Shown here one piece after another: positions 17,308-26,199 of a stretch of DNA of 56,917 nt. A model generated the notes under the pieces. It made no database searches and was not told where the DNA came from. It saw nothing but the letters and a program-made list of their open reading frames with translations. The stretch comes from JAKFWI01 sp031398975 (lineage in GTDB: Bacteria > Pseudomonadota > Alphaproteobacteria > Caulobacterales > Aquidulcibacteraceae), in contig JANNOI010000005.1 of the NCBI GenBank assembly GCA_031398975.1, forward strand, positions 1 through 56,917. The letters are read 5' to 3'. The translations under genes were made by a program, and so were the position numbers. The first letter of the stretch is position 1. Each line of letters begins with the position of its first letter.

Positions 17308-18273
17308 ATGATCCTGCTCACGGGGGCGGCGGGCTTTATCGGCTTCCATGTCGCCCAGATTCTGCTGGCGCAGGGCGAGGAGGTTTTGGGCGTCGACGAT
17401 CTGAACGCCTATTACGAACCCGCTCTGAAAGCCGCGCGGCTCGACATCCTGCGCCGCGCGCCCGGGTTCCGGTTCGCAGCGCTCGACATCGCCGATCATG
17501 GCGCGCTGCGCGCGGCGGCCCCGCCGGAGGCGCTCACCCGCATCGTCCACCTGGCGGCCCAGGCGGGGGTCCGCTATTCGCTCGAGGCGCCCTTCGCCTA
17601 TGAGCGCTCCAACACGGCCGGCCACCTTTCGGTCCTCGAGCTCGCCCGGGCCGCGCCGCGGCTCGCCCACCTCGTCTACGCGTCCTCCTCCTCGGTGTAC
17701 GGGGACCGCACGGGCGGACCGTTTCGCGAAACCGATCGCTGCGACGCCCCGGCCTCGCTCTACGCCGCCACCAAACGCGCCTGCGAATTGATGAGCGAGA
17801 CCTATGCGCGCCTGTTCGGCCTGAAGCAGACGGGCCTGCGCTTCTTCACCGTCTACGGGCCGTGGGGCCGGCCGGACATGGCGTATTGGATGTTCACGGA
17901 GAAGGTGATCCGGGGCGAGGCTTTGACGCTCTATGACGGCGGCGCGGTGGCCCGCGATTTCACGGCGATCGAGGATATCGCCCCGGCGGTGGCGGCAATC
18001 CTGGCCCGTCCGCCCGAAGGGGAGCCCCCGCACGCGCTCTACAATCTCGGCAATTCCCGGCCGACGCCCGTGTCGGAGCTGGTGGATGCGATCGAACAGG
18101 CGGTGGGGCGCCCCGCCATCCGCCGGTCCGCGCCGCGCCTGAAGACGGAGGTAGCCATCACCTTCGCCGATCACTCCGCCGCCACCGCCCGCTTCGGCTT
18201 CGCCCCGCAAACCCGCCTCGCCAGCGCGATCCCGCGCTTCGTCGCCTGGTACCGGGACCATTACCGCGTCTAA
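17308..18273 (+). CDS. NAD-dependent nucleotide-sugar epimerase, UDP-glucuronate 4-epimerase-like
   Basis: A 321-residue extended SDR protein. It has TGAAGFIGFH (NAD site), VDDLNAYYEPALKAARLDIL, which parallels the UDP-glucuronate 4-epimerase loop NDYYDxxLKxxR, the SSSSVYG serine and YAATK catalytic pair, and FFTVYGPWGRPDMAYWMFT. It would interconvert UDP-GlcA and UDP-GalA for surface polysaccharide. The start at 17308 follows the SemiSWEET stop by 25 bp. Confidence 0.88.
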   Translation: MILLTGAAGFIGFHVAQILLAQGEEVLGVDDLNAYYEPALKAARLDILRRAPGFRFAALDIADHGALRAAAPPEALTRIVHLAAQAGVRYSLEAPFAYERSNTAGHLSVLELARAAPRLAHLVYASSSSVYGDRTGGPFRETDRCDAPASLYAATKRACELMSETYARLFGLKQTGLRFFTVYGPWGRPDMAYWMFTEKVIRGEALTLYDGGAVARDFTAIEDIAPAVAAILARPPEGEPPHALYNLGNSRPTPVSELVDAIEQAVGRPAIRRSAPRLKTEVAITFADHSAATARFGFAPQTRLASAIPRFVAWYRDHYRV

Positions 18274-18624
18274 CGCATTTTCCGATGCCGCCAGGCGATC
18301 CTCGCTCGGACGATCCTTCGCCTGGCCCGCCCAGGCCTGCCGGTTCTGGGGCGCGGCGATTACCGCCCTGCCGTGTACGGAAGATTTTTCGCCCAAGGAG
18401 CAGCGCCGGAGATCCGGTTGCGTGTGGGCTGCGTAGGTGCTGTTGGGCGGGGCCTGAGGGCGGAGGGGCGGTTCGCCGCTCCTTCGTTCCTTCCGCTTCC
18501 CATGGCTCCCAAACACAAGCCTACCCACGCGGTATGCGTCCGTGGAACCACTCAGACCGCACGCGCAAACCGATCTGCCCCACCCGCGCCACCCCGCGCC
18601 GCTCTAGGCGCCGGGGGCCGCCGC
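18274..18624. other. Intergenic region between convergent genes, with hairpins
   Basis: These 351 bp have no convincing gene. CCAGGCGA (18291-18298) and TCGCCTGG (18318-18325) form an exact 8-bp stem shortly after the epimerase gene. GGGGCGG-TTCG-CCGCTCC (18465-18482) forms a second hairpin with one G-T pair, followed by a pyrimidine-rich stretch. Both may help end transcription from either side. Confidence 0.4.
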
Positions 18625-19830
18625 TCAGCCGGAGGTCGCGCCCAGCCAGGCGACTTGATCGAGGGCGGGCAGCGCGCGCGCCTCGAGGGGGAGATCCTCG
18701 ATCTCCTCGAGCTCGAGCACAGGCGCGAGGGAGATCGCGACGTCGCCCATCTGCGCCAGTTCCGGCGTTTGAACGATGACGTTCGCGCGTTCCTGGGCGT
18801 GCAGGCTGGCCTCTAGCGCGTCTTCCTTGGCCTGCGCCTCGGCGTTGGCGAGCATCTGCGCCCTGGCTTGCGCGCGGGAAGGTGCGCTGACCGGCGCTTT
18901 GGCCGCCGCGCGCGGGGCGGGGGCGAGAACGGGGGCCGCCTCTTCGGCGGGGGCCTCGATCGTGGCTCTCAGCGTGGTTTCGAACTGGGCCTTCGGCTCG
19001 GCGGTTTCGTAGCCGCGTGCGGGCAGGCGCAGATTGCTTTCGCGGACGAGCCGGTCGTCCTGGGCCACCGCAAGGCGGCCCGCGACCGCGCGTCCCGCGT
19101 CGGAGGCGATATCCAAGCCGCCATTCGACCAGATCTGGAACGCAACGCCCAGCACGCCCGCCGCCGCCACGCTCACGCCGACGCCGGCCGTGAAGCCCCG
19201 CGCATAGGACACGTGCTCCGACGCCCGCGGCGCCCGTCGCGCCGCCGCCGCCGCGGGGGCGCCGGCCCCGTCGAAGGTTTTCATGTCCACGAAGGAGACT
19301 TGGGGGCCGCGGAAGGGGGTGTTGCGCGCGGGGTGAGGGCCGGCGATCCGGGGGGAGGCGGACGGCGTGGGGAGCGGGGCTCTCCGCACCTCCAGGGCCT
19401 GGCTGCTCGGCGCGGGCGGCTTGACGGGCGTCGCCGCGGCGGTCGCGGCGGGAAGGACGGTCGGCGCGGGTGCTGGGTTGGCTAGCAGGCGGGACATCGC
19501 CTCGCCGTCCCGCTCGGGATCGCTGTGGAGCATCGCCGTGCGGGCGCCGCTGCGCATCAGCGACACCGCATCGGGCGCGCCTTCGATCAGCACGGCGTAG
19601 CTGCGCCCGCCCTGGCCCACGGCCAGCAGCGCGGCGAAGGCCGGCTCGAGCCCATGCGCGGCGGCGGACTTCGTCCACACCGCCACGGGCGTCAGGTGGC
19701 GGCTGAGCGTGAGGCGCGCCGTGGGCGAGCGCAGCGGCAGCATCAGCACATTATGGGGCTTCAAGCCCTGCGCGACACGCTCGGCCTCTGCGCTATCGTC
19801 GGGATGAAACAGGACTGCGAACTCGACCAT
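18625..19830 (-). CDS. Unknown single-pass membrane protein with TIR-like N-terminal domain
   Basis: A 401-residue protein. Residues 1-110 alternate strands and helices (FAVLFHPDDSAEAERVAQGL, TPVAVWTKSAAAHG, YAVLIEGAPDA) in a pattern that resembles a TIR fold, with VWTKSA in the place of the usual VWSxxS strand; a catalytic Glu is not certain. A Pro/Ala linker (120-200) leads to one membrane helix at about 213-234 (GFTAGVGVSVAAAGVLGVAF). The remaining 165 residues are Ala/Glu/Gln-rich, partly coiled, and probably periplasmic. It is downstream of the O-antigen ligase-like gene. The function is unknown; a surface-assembly or sensing role is a guess. Confidence 0.6.
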   Translation of the reverse strand: MVEFAVLFHPDDSAEAERVAQGLKPHNVLMLPLRSPTARLTLSRHLTPVAVWTKSAAAHGLEPAFAALLAVGQGGRSYAVLIEGAPDAVSLMRSGARTAMLHSDPERDGEAMSRLLANPAPAPTVLPAATAAATPVKPPAPSSQALEVRRAPLPTPSASPRIAGPHPARNTPFRGPQVSFVDMKTFDGAGAPAAAAARRAPRASEHVSYARGFTAGVGVSVAAAGVLGVAFQIWSNGGLDIASDAGRAVAGRLAVAQDDRLVRESNLRLPARGYETAEPKAQFETTLRATIEAPAEEAAPVLAPAPRAAAKAPVSAPSRAQARAQMLANAEAQAKEDALEASLHAQERANVIVQTPELAQMGDVAISLAPVLELEEIEDLPLEARALPALDQVAWLGATSG

Positions 19831-19942
19831 TATGCACCCTCACCTCGCACCTTAACCATAGCCGAGCAGCGCCGCGAACGCGAGTCCGCCGGGCAGGCGT
19901 AGATGAGGATGAATCGCCGCGCTGCGGCGGGCGGGCCAGGGG

Positions 19943-21157
19943 TCAGGCGGCGCTCTCGGGGAGTGGATCGCGGGGCCGGGCGCGCGCGGCCGCGAGGGTC
20001 GCTGCGGCGAAGGCGGCCGCGATCCACCATTCCTGCCAGGCGCCGTAGCTCACGTTCCACGTCACCAGGATGGCGGCGGCCGCGCCCGCCGCGCCCGCCG
20101 CGGCGAACCGGTCCTGCGCCAGCGCCTGCCCCGCGCGCCACCCGCCCAGCGCCAGGGCGAGCGCGGCCAGCCCCGCCCCGATCGCGCCGGTCTCCAGCCA
20201 GAGGTGCAGGCTCACGCTGTGGGGGTGCAAGGGGATGGCCGCGAACACCGCCTCGCCGAGCTGGCGCTCCTCCTTGAACAGCCGCGCCGAATTGAGGCCC
20301 CAGCCGAACACGGGATGCTCGCCGATGCGCTCCCCCGCGAACCGCCAGATCTCCAGGCGCACTTGCCAGGAAAGCGGCAGCTCGGCGAGGAGGGCGGGGT
20401 CGAAGCGCAACGCGCGCACCGCGAGCGGCGCGAGCAGCGTCCACGCGCCCGTGGCGACGCCCAACGCCGTCAAGCATAAGCGCGGCGCGAGATAGGCGGC
20501 GAGATACGCGCACGCGCCGGCCGCGAGCGCGATGGCGTTGATGTTCATGTCGAATTGCAGGCTCGCCGCGGCGCACAGCACAAGCGCAAGCCGCCACGCC
20601 CGGCGCTGCAGCGCCGAGCCGCCCGCAAGTGCTGCGATCACCGGAAAGCACAGCGCCGCCAGCACCGATACGCCCTTGCCCGGATTGCGGGCCAGGAGCC
20701 CGTATTCCGCGTCCGGCTGCGCCAGGCGGTTGAGCGCGAGCCCCGAGGCCGCCTCGAAGCAACAGAGCGCAGCGAGCACGAGCACGCAGGCCGCCCCTGA
20801 GGCGCGCACGAGGCGCCGGCCGTCCTCGTCGAGGCGCGCGGCGGCGGAGGCGGCGCTTAAGCCCAGCAGGCACGCCGCGATCACCTTCGCGCCTTGCGCC
20901 CCTGCGCCCGCCTCCGGGGACCATAGGCACGACACCCCGACCCACCCGAGAAACAGGAAGAACACCGCCATCGCCGGTCCCGGGGCGCGGAGCTGGCGGT
21001 ATGGGGCGAGGATCAGCCCGGCGAGCGCGTTCAGCGGGGCGAGCGCCAAGCCCCCGCCCAGCGCCGCCGGGGCCGCCAGCAGGTAAAACCCCACCAGCGG
21101 CCAGGCGCGCCAGGATCGGCGCGCCGGCACGGCGTGCTGGGCTGCTTCGGGGTTCAA
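19943..21157 (-). CDS. O-antigen ligase/polymerase-like membrane protein (WaaL/Wzy)
   Basis: A 404-residue protein with about ten membrane helices. The large periplasmic loop has the Wzy_C pattern: SWQVRLEIWRFAGERIGEHP, FGWGLNSARL, then HPHSVSLHLWLETGAIGAGL. The (R/E)xxxW...G.G...HPHS layout is the hallmark of O-antigen ligases and of some polymerases. Because the locus also encodes a Wzm/Wzt exporter, a ligase role (joining the finished chain to lipid A-core) is the more likely one, but sequence alone cannot separate ligase from polymerase. Confidence 0.85.
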   Translation of the reverse strand: MNPEAAQHAVPARRSWRAWPLVGFYLLAAPAALGGGLALAPLNALAGLILAPYRQLRAPGPAMAVFFLFLGWVGVSCLWSPEAGAGAQGAKVIAACLLGLSAASAAARLDEDGRRLVRASGAACVLVLAALCCFEAASGLALNRLAQPDAEYGLLARNPGKGVSVLAALCFPVIAALAGGSALQRRAWRLALVLCAAASLQFDMNINAIALAAGACAYLAAYLAPRLCLTALGVATGAWTLLAPLAVRALRFDPALLAELPLSWQVRLEIWRFAGERIGEHPVFGWGLNSARLFKEERQLGEAVFAAIPLHPHSVSLHLWLETGAIGAGLAALALALGGWRAGQALAQDRFAAAGAAGAAAAILVTWNVSYGAWQEWWIAAAFAAATLAAARARPRDPLPESAA

Positions 21158-21310
21158 GATCGCCGCTCCTCACCCGCCGCGGGCCAAAAAGGCTTAGAGG
21201 AAGCGGGCCCGCCCGCCAAGCGGACGCCCCCAGCCCGCCCCCAGTCCGCCCCCAGCACGCGCGCGCCCGCGGCGCCAGCGCCCTTCCCATCGCCTTCGGG
21301 AGCGGCCATA

Positions 21311-21345
21311 GGGAAGCGCATGGCGTAAGGGGGAAGCGCATGGCG
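21311..21345 (+). repeat. Tandem duplication of ribosome binding site and start codon
   Basis: The 15-mer GGGAAGCGCATGGCG occurs at 21311-21325 and again at 21331-21345 (period 20). The first copy gives ATG-GCG-TAA, a two-codon frame; the second starts the following membrane-protein gene. Confidence 0.7.
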
Positions 21346-21948
21346 ATCGGGACCGCAATCGTCGCCCAGCTCGATGCTTTCGCGGACTTTTTCCGCCAGC
21401 CGGCCGCGGCGGGAGGGATCGTGGCGGCGCTGGTCCTGGCCGCGATCGCGCTGGGCGTCCTTTATTATGTGCGCACCGCCGCGCCGGCGCTCTCTGCGCT
21501 CGCGCCGCTTGGGGTTGGCGAGGACGGCTCTGTCGGGGCGGCGCTGCAGGCGCGCGCGGGGCGCTCCGCGCCGGCAGGCCGGCTGGCCGAGGCGTTGGGG
21601 CGGCCCGACCGGGCGGGCTTCAACCTCGCCGACATCGCGGGCCCGAATGTGCGCTGGCTTTCGATCGCCGCCGATACGCTGATCGCGGCCGGGATCGCGG
21701 TCACTCTGCTCGGCCTGGTAGGGGCGTTGCGCGCCGCCGCCGGGCCGATCGCCGCCGCCGCAGACCGTGCGGCTTCGCAGGCCGCGCTTGCGGCGCTGGC
21801 GATCGAGGCCGCGGTGCAATTCTACGCCGCCATCACGGGGGTCGTGTGCGCGGCGGTGTTGCGGCTGTGGCAGGCGATATTGGTGGCGCGCCTGTCCGGC
21901 CGGCTCCATGCGCGGGCGCGGGAGATCGCCGGCCCGACGGCGGTTTAG
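21340..21948 (+). CDS. Membrane protein, weakly MotA/TolQ/ExbB-like
   Basis: A 202-residue protein with hydrophobic segments at about residues 24-42 (GGIVAALVLAAIALGVLYYV), 110-130 (LIAAGIAVTLLGLVGALRAA) and 150-180 (AVQFYAAITGVVCAAVLRLW). The G(I/L)xVTxLGLxGAL helix, followed by a helix with a small-residue ITGVVCAAVLR pattern, recalls the conserved helices of MotA/TolQ/ExbB proton-channel subunits, but the match is faint and no MotB/TolR partner is adjacent. The start was chosen for the GGGGGAA site before 21340. The 3' end overlaps the converging glycosyltransferase by 4 bp. Confidence 0.6.
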   Translation: MAIGTAIVAQLDAFADFFRQPAAAGGIVAALVLAAIALGVLYYVRTAAPALSALAPLGVGEDGSVGAALQARAGRSAPAGRLAEALGRPDRAGFNLADIAGPNVRWLSIAADTLIAAGIAVTLLGLVGALRAAAGPIAAAADRAASQAALAALAIEAAVQFYAAITGVVCAAVLRLWQAILVARLSGRLHARAREIAGPTAV

Positions 21949-22946
21949 CCCTCCCGCGCCCGCGAGGGCCGCTTCCGCGGGGCGCGGGTGAGCAGCAGAA
22001 GCGGGCTCCAGGCCAGCGCCGCCGCGATCGCTGCGAGCGAGGCCCGCCGCCCGCGCTGGATAAGGCGGCGCTGGGCCCGCACGCGCGGCAGCGCCGCCAG
22101 CGCCTGAACCCATCCGCGCCACGCGCTCCCGCCTTGCCCGTGCACCGCGTGCGCCAGCAGCAGCGCGGCGGTCAAGGCAAGGTGCAGCGGCAGGACGAGC
22201 GGCAGCAGCGCCCCGGGCGTGTTCTTGGCGATCAGCCAGGCGCGGTTGCGCATCCCGTGGAACGTGGCGAACGCCGAGCCGCGCCCCGCCGAGGCCCCTC
22301 CCACATGGGCGACGATCGCGGCGTTCACCTGCACGCACGTCCACCCCGCCAGCCGCAGCCGATATCCAAGGTCCACATCCTCGCAATAAGAGAAGAAATC
22401 CGCGTCGAAGCCGCCCACCGCGTCAAACGCGGATTTGCGGTAGAGTGCGGCCGCCGCGCAAGGGGAGAAGGTTTCGGCTTCGGCCGGCAGGGGGCGCCTG
22501 CGCGCGCCGTGAAAGCTGCGATAGGGCGCGCCGGCGGCGTGCAATTCGTCCCCCGCCCCGTCCAGGCGCGTCGGGTCGGCCGCGCTCACCTGCAAGGCGC
22601 CGAACGCCGCCGCGCGCGGCCAGCGCCCGGCCGCCTCGAGCAGGCGCGCGAGCCAGTCCGGCTCCGGGAACGCGTCCGGGTTGAGGCAGGCCAGGAAATC
22701 GATCGCCCCCAGGGCGGCGGCGGCCGTGTTGTTGGCGGCGGCGAAGCCCGTATTGGTTTCAAGTTGGATCAGCGTCCCGCGCGCGGGCAGGGATCGGGGG
22801 TCGGGTCGCTCTTCGGCCCGGGAGGCGTTGTCCACCACCACGAGGCGCCAGTTCGCGAAGGTCTGGCGTTCGAGCGCGGCAAGCGCGCGCGGCAGATGGG
22901 CTTTCGAATTGTAGCTGACGATGGCGACGCCGACGGTCTCAGCCAT
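21945..22946 (-). CDS. Family 2 glycosyltransferase
   Basis: A 333-residue GT2 enzyme with a GT-A fold: VAIVSYNSKAHLPRALAALE, VVVDNAS, FAAANNTAAAALG, and the LNPDAFPEPDWL (DxD-type) motif. The later GGFDADFFSYCEDVDLGYRL segment is typical of rhamnosyltransferase-like GT2 members (WbbL/RfbN type). The C-terminus carries two hydrophobic segments, so it is probably membrane-associated. A longer start at 22964 is possible. It could attach a rhamnose made by the neighbouring rfb genes (inference). Confidence 0.88.
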   Translation of the reverse strand: MAETVGVAIVSYNSKAHLPRALAALERQTFANWRLVVVDNASRAEERPDPRSLPARGTLIQLETNTGFAAANNTAAAALGAIDFLACLNPDAFPEPDWLARLLEAAGRWPRAAAFGALQVSAADPTRLDGAGDELHAAGAPYRSFHGARRRPLPAEAETFSPCAAAALYRKSAFDAVGGFDADFFSYCEDVDLGYRLRLAGWTCVQVNAAIVAHVGGASAGRGSAFATFHGMRNRAWLIAKNTPGALLPLVLPLHLALTAALLLAHAVHGQGGSAWRGWVQALAALPRVRAQRRLIQRGRRASLAAIAAALAWSPLLLLTRAPRKRPSRAREG

Positions 22947-22967
22947 GCGCGCGCCCGCCCGCACGCC

Positions 22968-23621
22968 TCACAGGATGGATTGGCCCGAGGCTTTCCAGTC
23001 CGCCAGAAAAGCCTGCAGCCCCGCATCGGTCAGCACATGCTTGTAGAGGGCGCGGAACACCGCCGGGGGGATGGTGGCGCAATCGGCCCCGGCCTGGGCG
23101 GCGGCGTGCACATGGGCGGGCGATCGGATCGAAGCGGCGAGGATCCTGGTCTTGAACCCGTACCGGTCATAGAGGGCGCGGATGTCACGGATCAGCCCGA
23201 TCCCGTCCTGGCCGTTATCCTCCAGCCGGCCGACGAAGGGGGAGATGAAGGCCGCGCCGGCCTTCGCCGCCAGCAGCGCCTGCACGGCCGAAAAGCACAA
23301 GGTGACGTTCACCGCCACCCCGTCCGCAGCGAGCGCGCGGCAGGCCTTCAAGCCCTCCATCGTCAGCGGCGCCTTGATCACCACATTGGTCGCCAGCGTC
23401 CGCAACACGGCCGCCTCCGCCAGTATGCCCTCGGCGTCCAGCGCCACCGCTTCCGCGCTCACCGGCCCGGGCGTGATGGCGCAGATCTCTTTGATGGCGC
23501 CCAGCATCGGGCGCCCGGCCTTGGCGATCAGGGTGGGATTGGTGGTCACCCCGTCGATGAGCCCGGTCGCGACGAGTTCGGCGAGTTCGACAGGGTCGGC
23601 GGTATCGAGAAAAATCTGCAT
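22968..23621 (-). CDS. tal: Transaldolase (small, Fsa/TalC class)
   Basis: A 217-residue TIM-barrel aldolase: MQIFLDTADPVELAELVATG, DGVTTNPTLIAKAG, the Schiff-base lysine in NVVIKAPLTMEGLKACRAL, and ISPFVGRLEDNGQDGIGLIR. The Phe in SPFVGR (Tyr in fructose-6-phosphate aldolase) favours transaldolase activity. It feeds or drains sedoheptulose-7-phosphate, the precursor used by GmhA further along, so its place in a heptose locus makes sense. It is 8 bp from the AGE epimerase gene. Confidence 0.9.
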   Translation of the reverse strand: MQIFLDTADPVELAELVATGLIDGVTTNPTLIAKAGRPMLGAIKEICAITPGPVSAEAVALDAEGILAEAAVLRTLATNVVIKAPLTMEGLKACRALAADGVAVNVTLCFSAVQALLAAKAGAAFISPFVGRLEDNGQDGIGLIRDIRALYDRYGFKTRILAASIRSPAHVHAAAQAGADCATIPPAVFRALYKHVLTDAGLQAFLADWKASGQSIL

Positions 23622-23629
23622 GCGACGTC

Positions 23630-24778
23630 CTACAAAGCTTCCGCCACGCGGATCAATTCCTGCAAGGCGAGGATGATGTGGTAAAAAGAGCTGGCGGGCG
23701 CGGCTTCTTCGACGAAACCGCCGTCTGGCTGCTTTCGGTCGCGCCAGAGCCCGGGAATTGGCACGGCGCAATAGCGCATCAACGCCTCAAACGCCTGATG
23801 GGCGGCGCCCGCCGCCGCGCCATCCCCGGTCCGCTCATACGCCACGATATTGGCCTTGATCCGCTCCGTCTGGGGCCACAGGCGCGCCGTCGGCGTGCGC
23901 ACGCCGCCCTCGGCCCACACCTCGTCGATCGCGGTCCCGCTCCGGTCCACCCCGAACCTCTCGCCGTGGGCGAGCAGGGCTTCGGCCTCACTCGGCGCGC
24001 CGGCCCCGCCCAGGCGGCGCCGGCGATCCAGCAGCCAGGCCCATTCGAACTGGTGGCCAGGCTCGGCGATGCGGCCGTCCTCGCCCGGCGCCGGCGCCCA
24101 GTCCGGCGTGAAATATTCGAGCACGGCGCCGTTTTCCCGGTCCAGGAGCCGGGTCGTGAACAGGGCGGCGATGGCGTCGGCGCGGGCGAGGAATCGCGGC
24201 GCGCCGGTGGCCTCGTGCAGCGCGAGCAACGCTTCCAGCAGGTGCATGTGCGGGTTTTGCCGCCGCGGCGGGACGGCCGCGACCTCGCCCTCGTGGTACC
24301 CCCCCGCCGGATCGCGCCACGTCTCCTCCACCCAATCCGCCAGCCGGGCGGCGTGGGCGATCAGGTCCGGGCGGTCGCCCAGCGCGCGCCCGGCATGGGC
24401 CAGCGCGAAAATCACGAACGCGGTGTCGTACAAATCGCGCCGCAAATCCCCCGGCCGGCCGTCGGCGTCGAGTGTGTGGATCACGCCCCCGTCGGCGTGC
24501 AGGGCCCGCCCGGTGAGCACCTCCGCGCCCGCCTCCACCGCCGCGCGCCACGGGCCCGGCCAGCCGAGCGCGCCGGCGCAGGCATAGACATAGGTCTGGC
24601 GCGCTTGCGCTCGCACGCGCCGGGGCGATCGCACCGGCTTTGCGTCCAACGCCAGACGTTCATGGAAGCAGGCGGCCTCGCGGTCGAAGCCGTGGGTCCA
24701 CCAGATCGGCAGGGCGGCGTCGAAAAGCCAGGCGCGCGCGGCGGCGGCGTCCACTTTCAGTGCGGCGGGGGTAGGCAT
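23630..24778 (-). CDS. AGE-family sugar epimerase/isomerase
   Basis: A 382-residue (alpha/alpha)6-barrel protein of the N-acylglucosamine 2-epimerase / mannose-6-phosphate isomerase group: RRVRAQARQTYVYACAGALG, YDTAFVIFALAHAGRAL, NPHMHLLEALLALHEATG, EPGHQFEWAWLLD and RLWPQTERIKANI. The His residues in NPHMHL and EPGHQFEW match the usual catalytic pair. The likely reaction is mannose/fructose- or GlcNAc/ManNAc-type interconversion, and supply of mannose units for GDP-sugars fits the locus. A start 13 codons further upstream is possible. Confidence 0.85.
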   Translation of the reverse strand: MPTPAALKVDAAAARAWLFDAALPIWWTHGFDREAACFHERLALDAKPVRSPRRVRAQARQTYVYACAGALGWPGPWRAAVEAGAEVLTGRALHADGGVIHTLDADGRPGDLRRDLYDTAFVIFALAHAGRALGDRPDLIAHAARLADWVEETWRDPAGGYHEGEVAAVPPRRQNPHMHLLEALLALHEATGAPRFLARADAIAALFTTRLLDRENGAVLEYFTPDWAPAPGEDGRIAEPGHQFEWAWLLDRRRRLGGAGAPSEAEALLAHGERFGVDRSGTAIDEVWAEGGVRTPTARLWPQTERIKANIVAYERTGDGAAAGAAHQAFEALMRYCAVPIPGLWRDRKQPDGGFVEEAAPASSFYHIILALQELIRVAEAL

Positions 24779-24888
24779 GGGCGGTTTCCATGGGGGCCGG
24801 ACGGGGGTGCATGCCATGGGCGGGGCCGGCGCGCCATAGCGCGGGCGCAAGGCTTGCGCCCCACGCCCGGCGATGGGATGAACCGGCG

Positions 24889-26160
24889 ATGCGCCGAGCT
24901 GTGGCCAAGCTGTTCGCTCTCGCCCGGCAAGCCTATCGCCGGGCGCCGATCGCGTGGCGCATGCGGGTGGGCCGGACGCTGCGGTTCGCGCTCGAGCCGG
25001 CGCTGGCGCGGGCCGTCCCGCGCGCCGCGCCCGGTCCGTTTCCGCCGGCGCGCTCGGCCGCCTTGGTGGGCCTCTTTCACGCCCCGCTCGGGCATGCGCA
25101 GGCGGCGCGGCTCTGCGAGGCCGAATTGCGCCGGGACGGCATAACGCTGACGCTCGCGCCCGCGGACGCGGCGCTTGGCCTTGCCGCGCCTTCCGCCGTG
25201 GCCGAGGCCGCAAGGCCCGCCGCGGACGCCGTGATCATCGCCCTGAACCCGGACTCGATGGTCCATACGCTGGCGCATCTGGGGCCCGAGGTCGTGCGCG
25301 GAAAGCGCGTGATCGGGTATTGGGTGTGGGAGCTCGAAACCGCGCCCCGCCGCTGGCGCATGCTCGCCAACCACGCCGTGCACGAAATCTGGGCTCCGTC
25401 GCGCTTCGCGGCGCAGGCCTTGGCGCAGGTGTTCGACGCGCCCGTGCGCGTGGCGCCCCATCCGGCGGCGCTGGCGCCGCCCCCGCCCCGCACCCCCGAA
25501 CGGCGCGCCCGCGCCCGCGCCAAACGAGGGGTGGGGGAGGAGGCCTTCGTCGCACTGACGAGCTTCGCTTTCACGTCCAGCCTGGCGCGCAAGAACCCGG
25601 AGGGCGCCATCGCTGCGTTCGCGGCGGCGATGAGCGGGCGGGGCGAGGCGCTGCTGGTGGTGCGGCATCTAAAGGGCGGGCTTTATCCCGAAGCGCTTGC
25701 GCGCCTGCGCGCCGCCGCCGCCGCCGCAGGGCCGTGCGTGCGGCTGGCGGAGGGGGGCGACCGCGAGGATTTGTTCGATCTCTATGCGGCGAGCGACGTC
25801 TATCTTTCTCTGCACCGCAGCGAGGGGTTCGGGCTCATTCTGGCGGAGGCGATGCTGGCGGGCCTTCCGGTTATGGCCACCGCCTGGTCCGGCAATCTCG
25901 ACTTCATGGACGCCGATTGCGCGGCCCTGATCCCGCCCCGTGCGCTGATACCCGTGCACGATCCCCAGCATATTTACCGCCAGCCCGGCGCCCGCTGGGC
26001 CGATCCCGATCTCGACGCCGCGGTGGCGGCGCTGCGGGGGCTGGCGGAGGATCCGGTCGCGCGCGCGGAGCTTGGCGAGCGCGGCGCGCACGCGGCCCGG
26101 ACGCGGCTCGCCGGCGGCGCCGCCGCGGCCGCGTTGCGCACGCCCTATCCGGGGGGATGA
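24889..26160 (+). CDS. GT4-type glycosyltransferase
   Basis: A 423-residue GT-B enzyme. The C-terminal nucleotide-sugar domain has FTSSLARKNPEGAIAAFAAA, LYAASDVYLSLHRSEGFGLI and LAEAMLAGLPVMATAWSGN, the E-x7-E motif of GT4. The N-terminal acceptor domain has GYWVWELETAPRRWR and HEIWAPSRFAAQAL. The same W-E-L-E...P.....EIW.PS architecture occurs in the GT at 45749. The start at 24889 was chosen to exclude a Gly/Arg-rich leader. It is divergent from the AGE gene. Confidence 0.88.
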   Translation: MRRAVAKLFALARQAYRRAPIAWRMRVGRTLRFALEPALARAVPRAAPGPFPPARSAALVGLFHAPLGHAQAARLCEAELRRDGITLTLAPADAALGLAAPSAVAEAARPAADAVIIALNPDSMVHTLAHLGPEVVRGKRVIGYWVWELETAPRRWRMLANHAVHEIWAPSRFAAQALAQVFDAPVRVAPHPAALAPPPPRTPERRARARAKRGVGEEAFVALTSFAFTSSLARKNPEGAIAAFAAAMSGRGEALLVVRHLKGGLYPEALARLRAAAAAAGPCVRLAEGGDREDLFDLYAASDVYLSLHRSEGFGLILAEAMLAGLPVMATAWSGNLDFMDADCAALIPPRALIPVHDPQHIYRQPGARWADPDLDAAVAALRGLAEDPVARAELGERGAHAARTRLAGGAAAAALRTPYPGG

Positions 26161-26199
26161 AAGCGGGGTCCAGACTGGACGGCGAGCAGGAGGCCGCCC

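Noticed and set aside
21340..21948. ZorA/MotA anti-phage motor protein
   Set aside because: The similarity is limited to one Gly-rich helix, the long cytoplasmic tail is absent, and no ZorB/MotB partner or other defence gene is adjacent.
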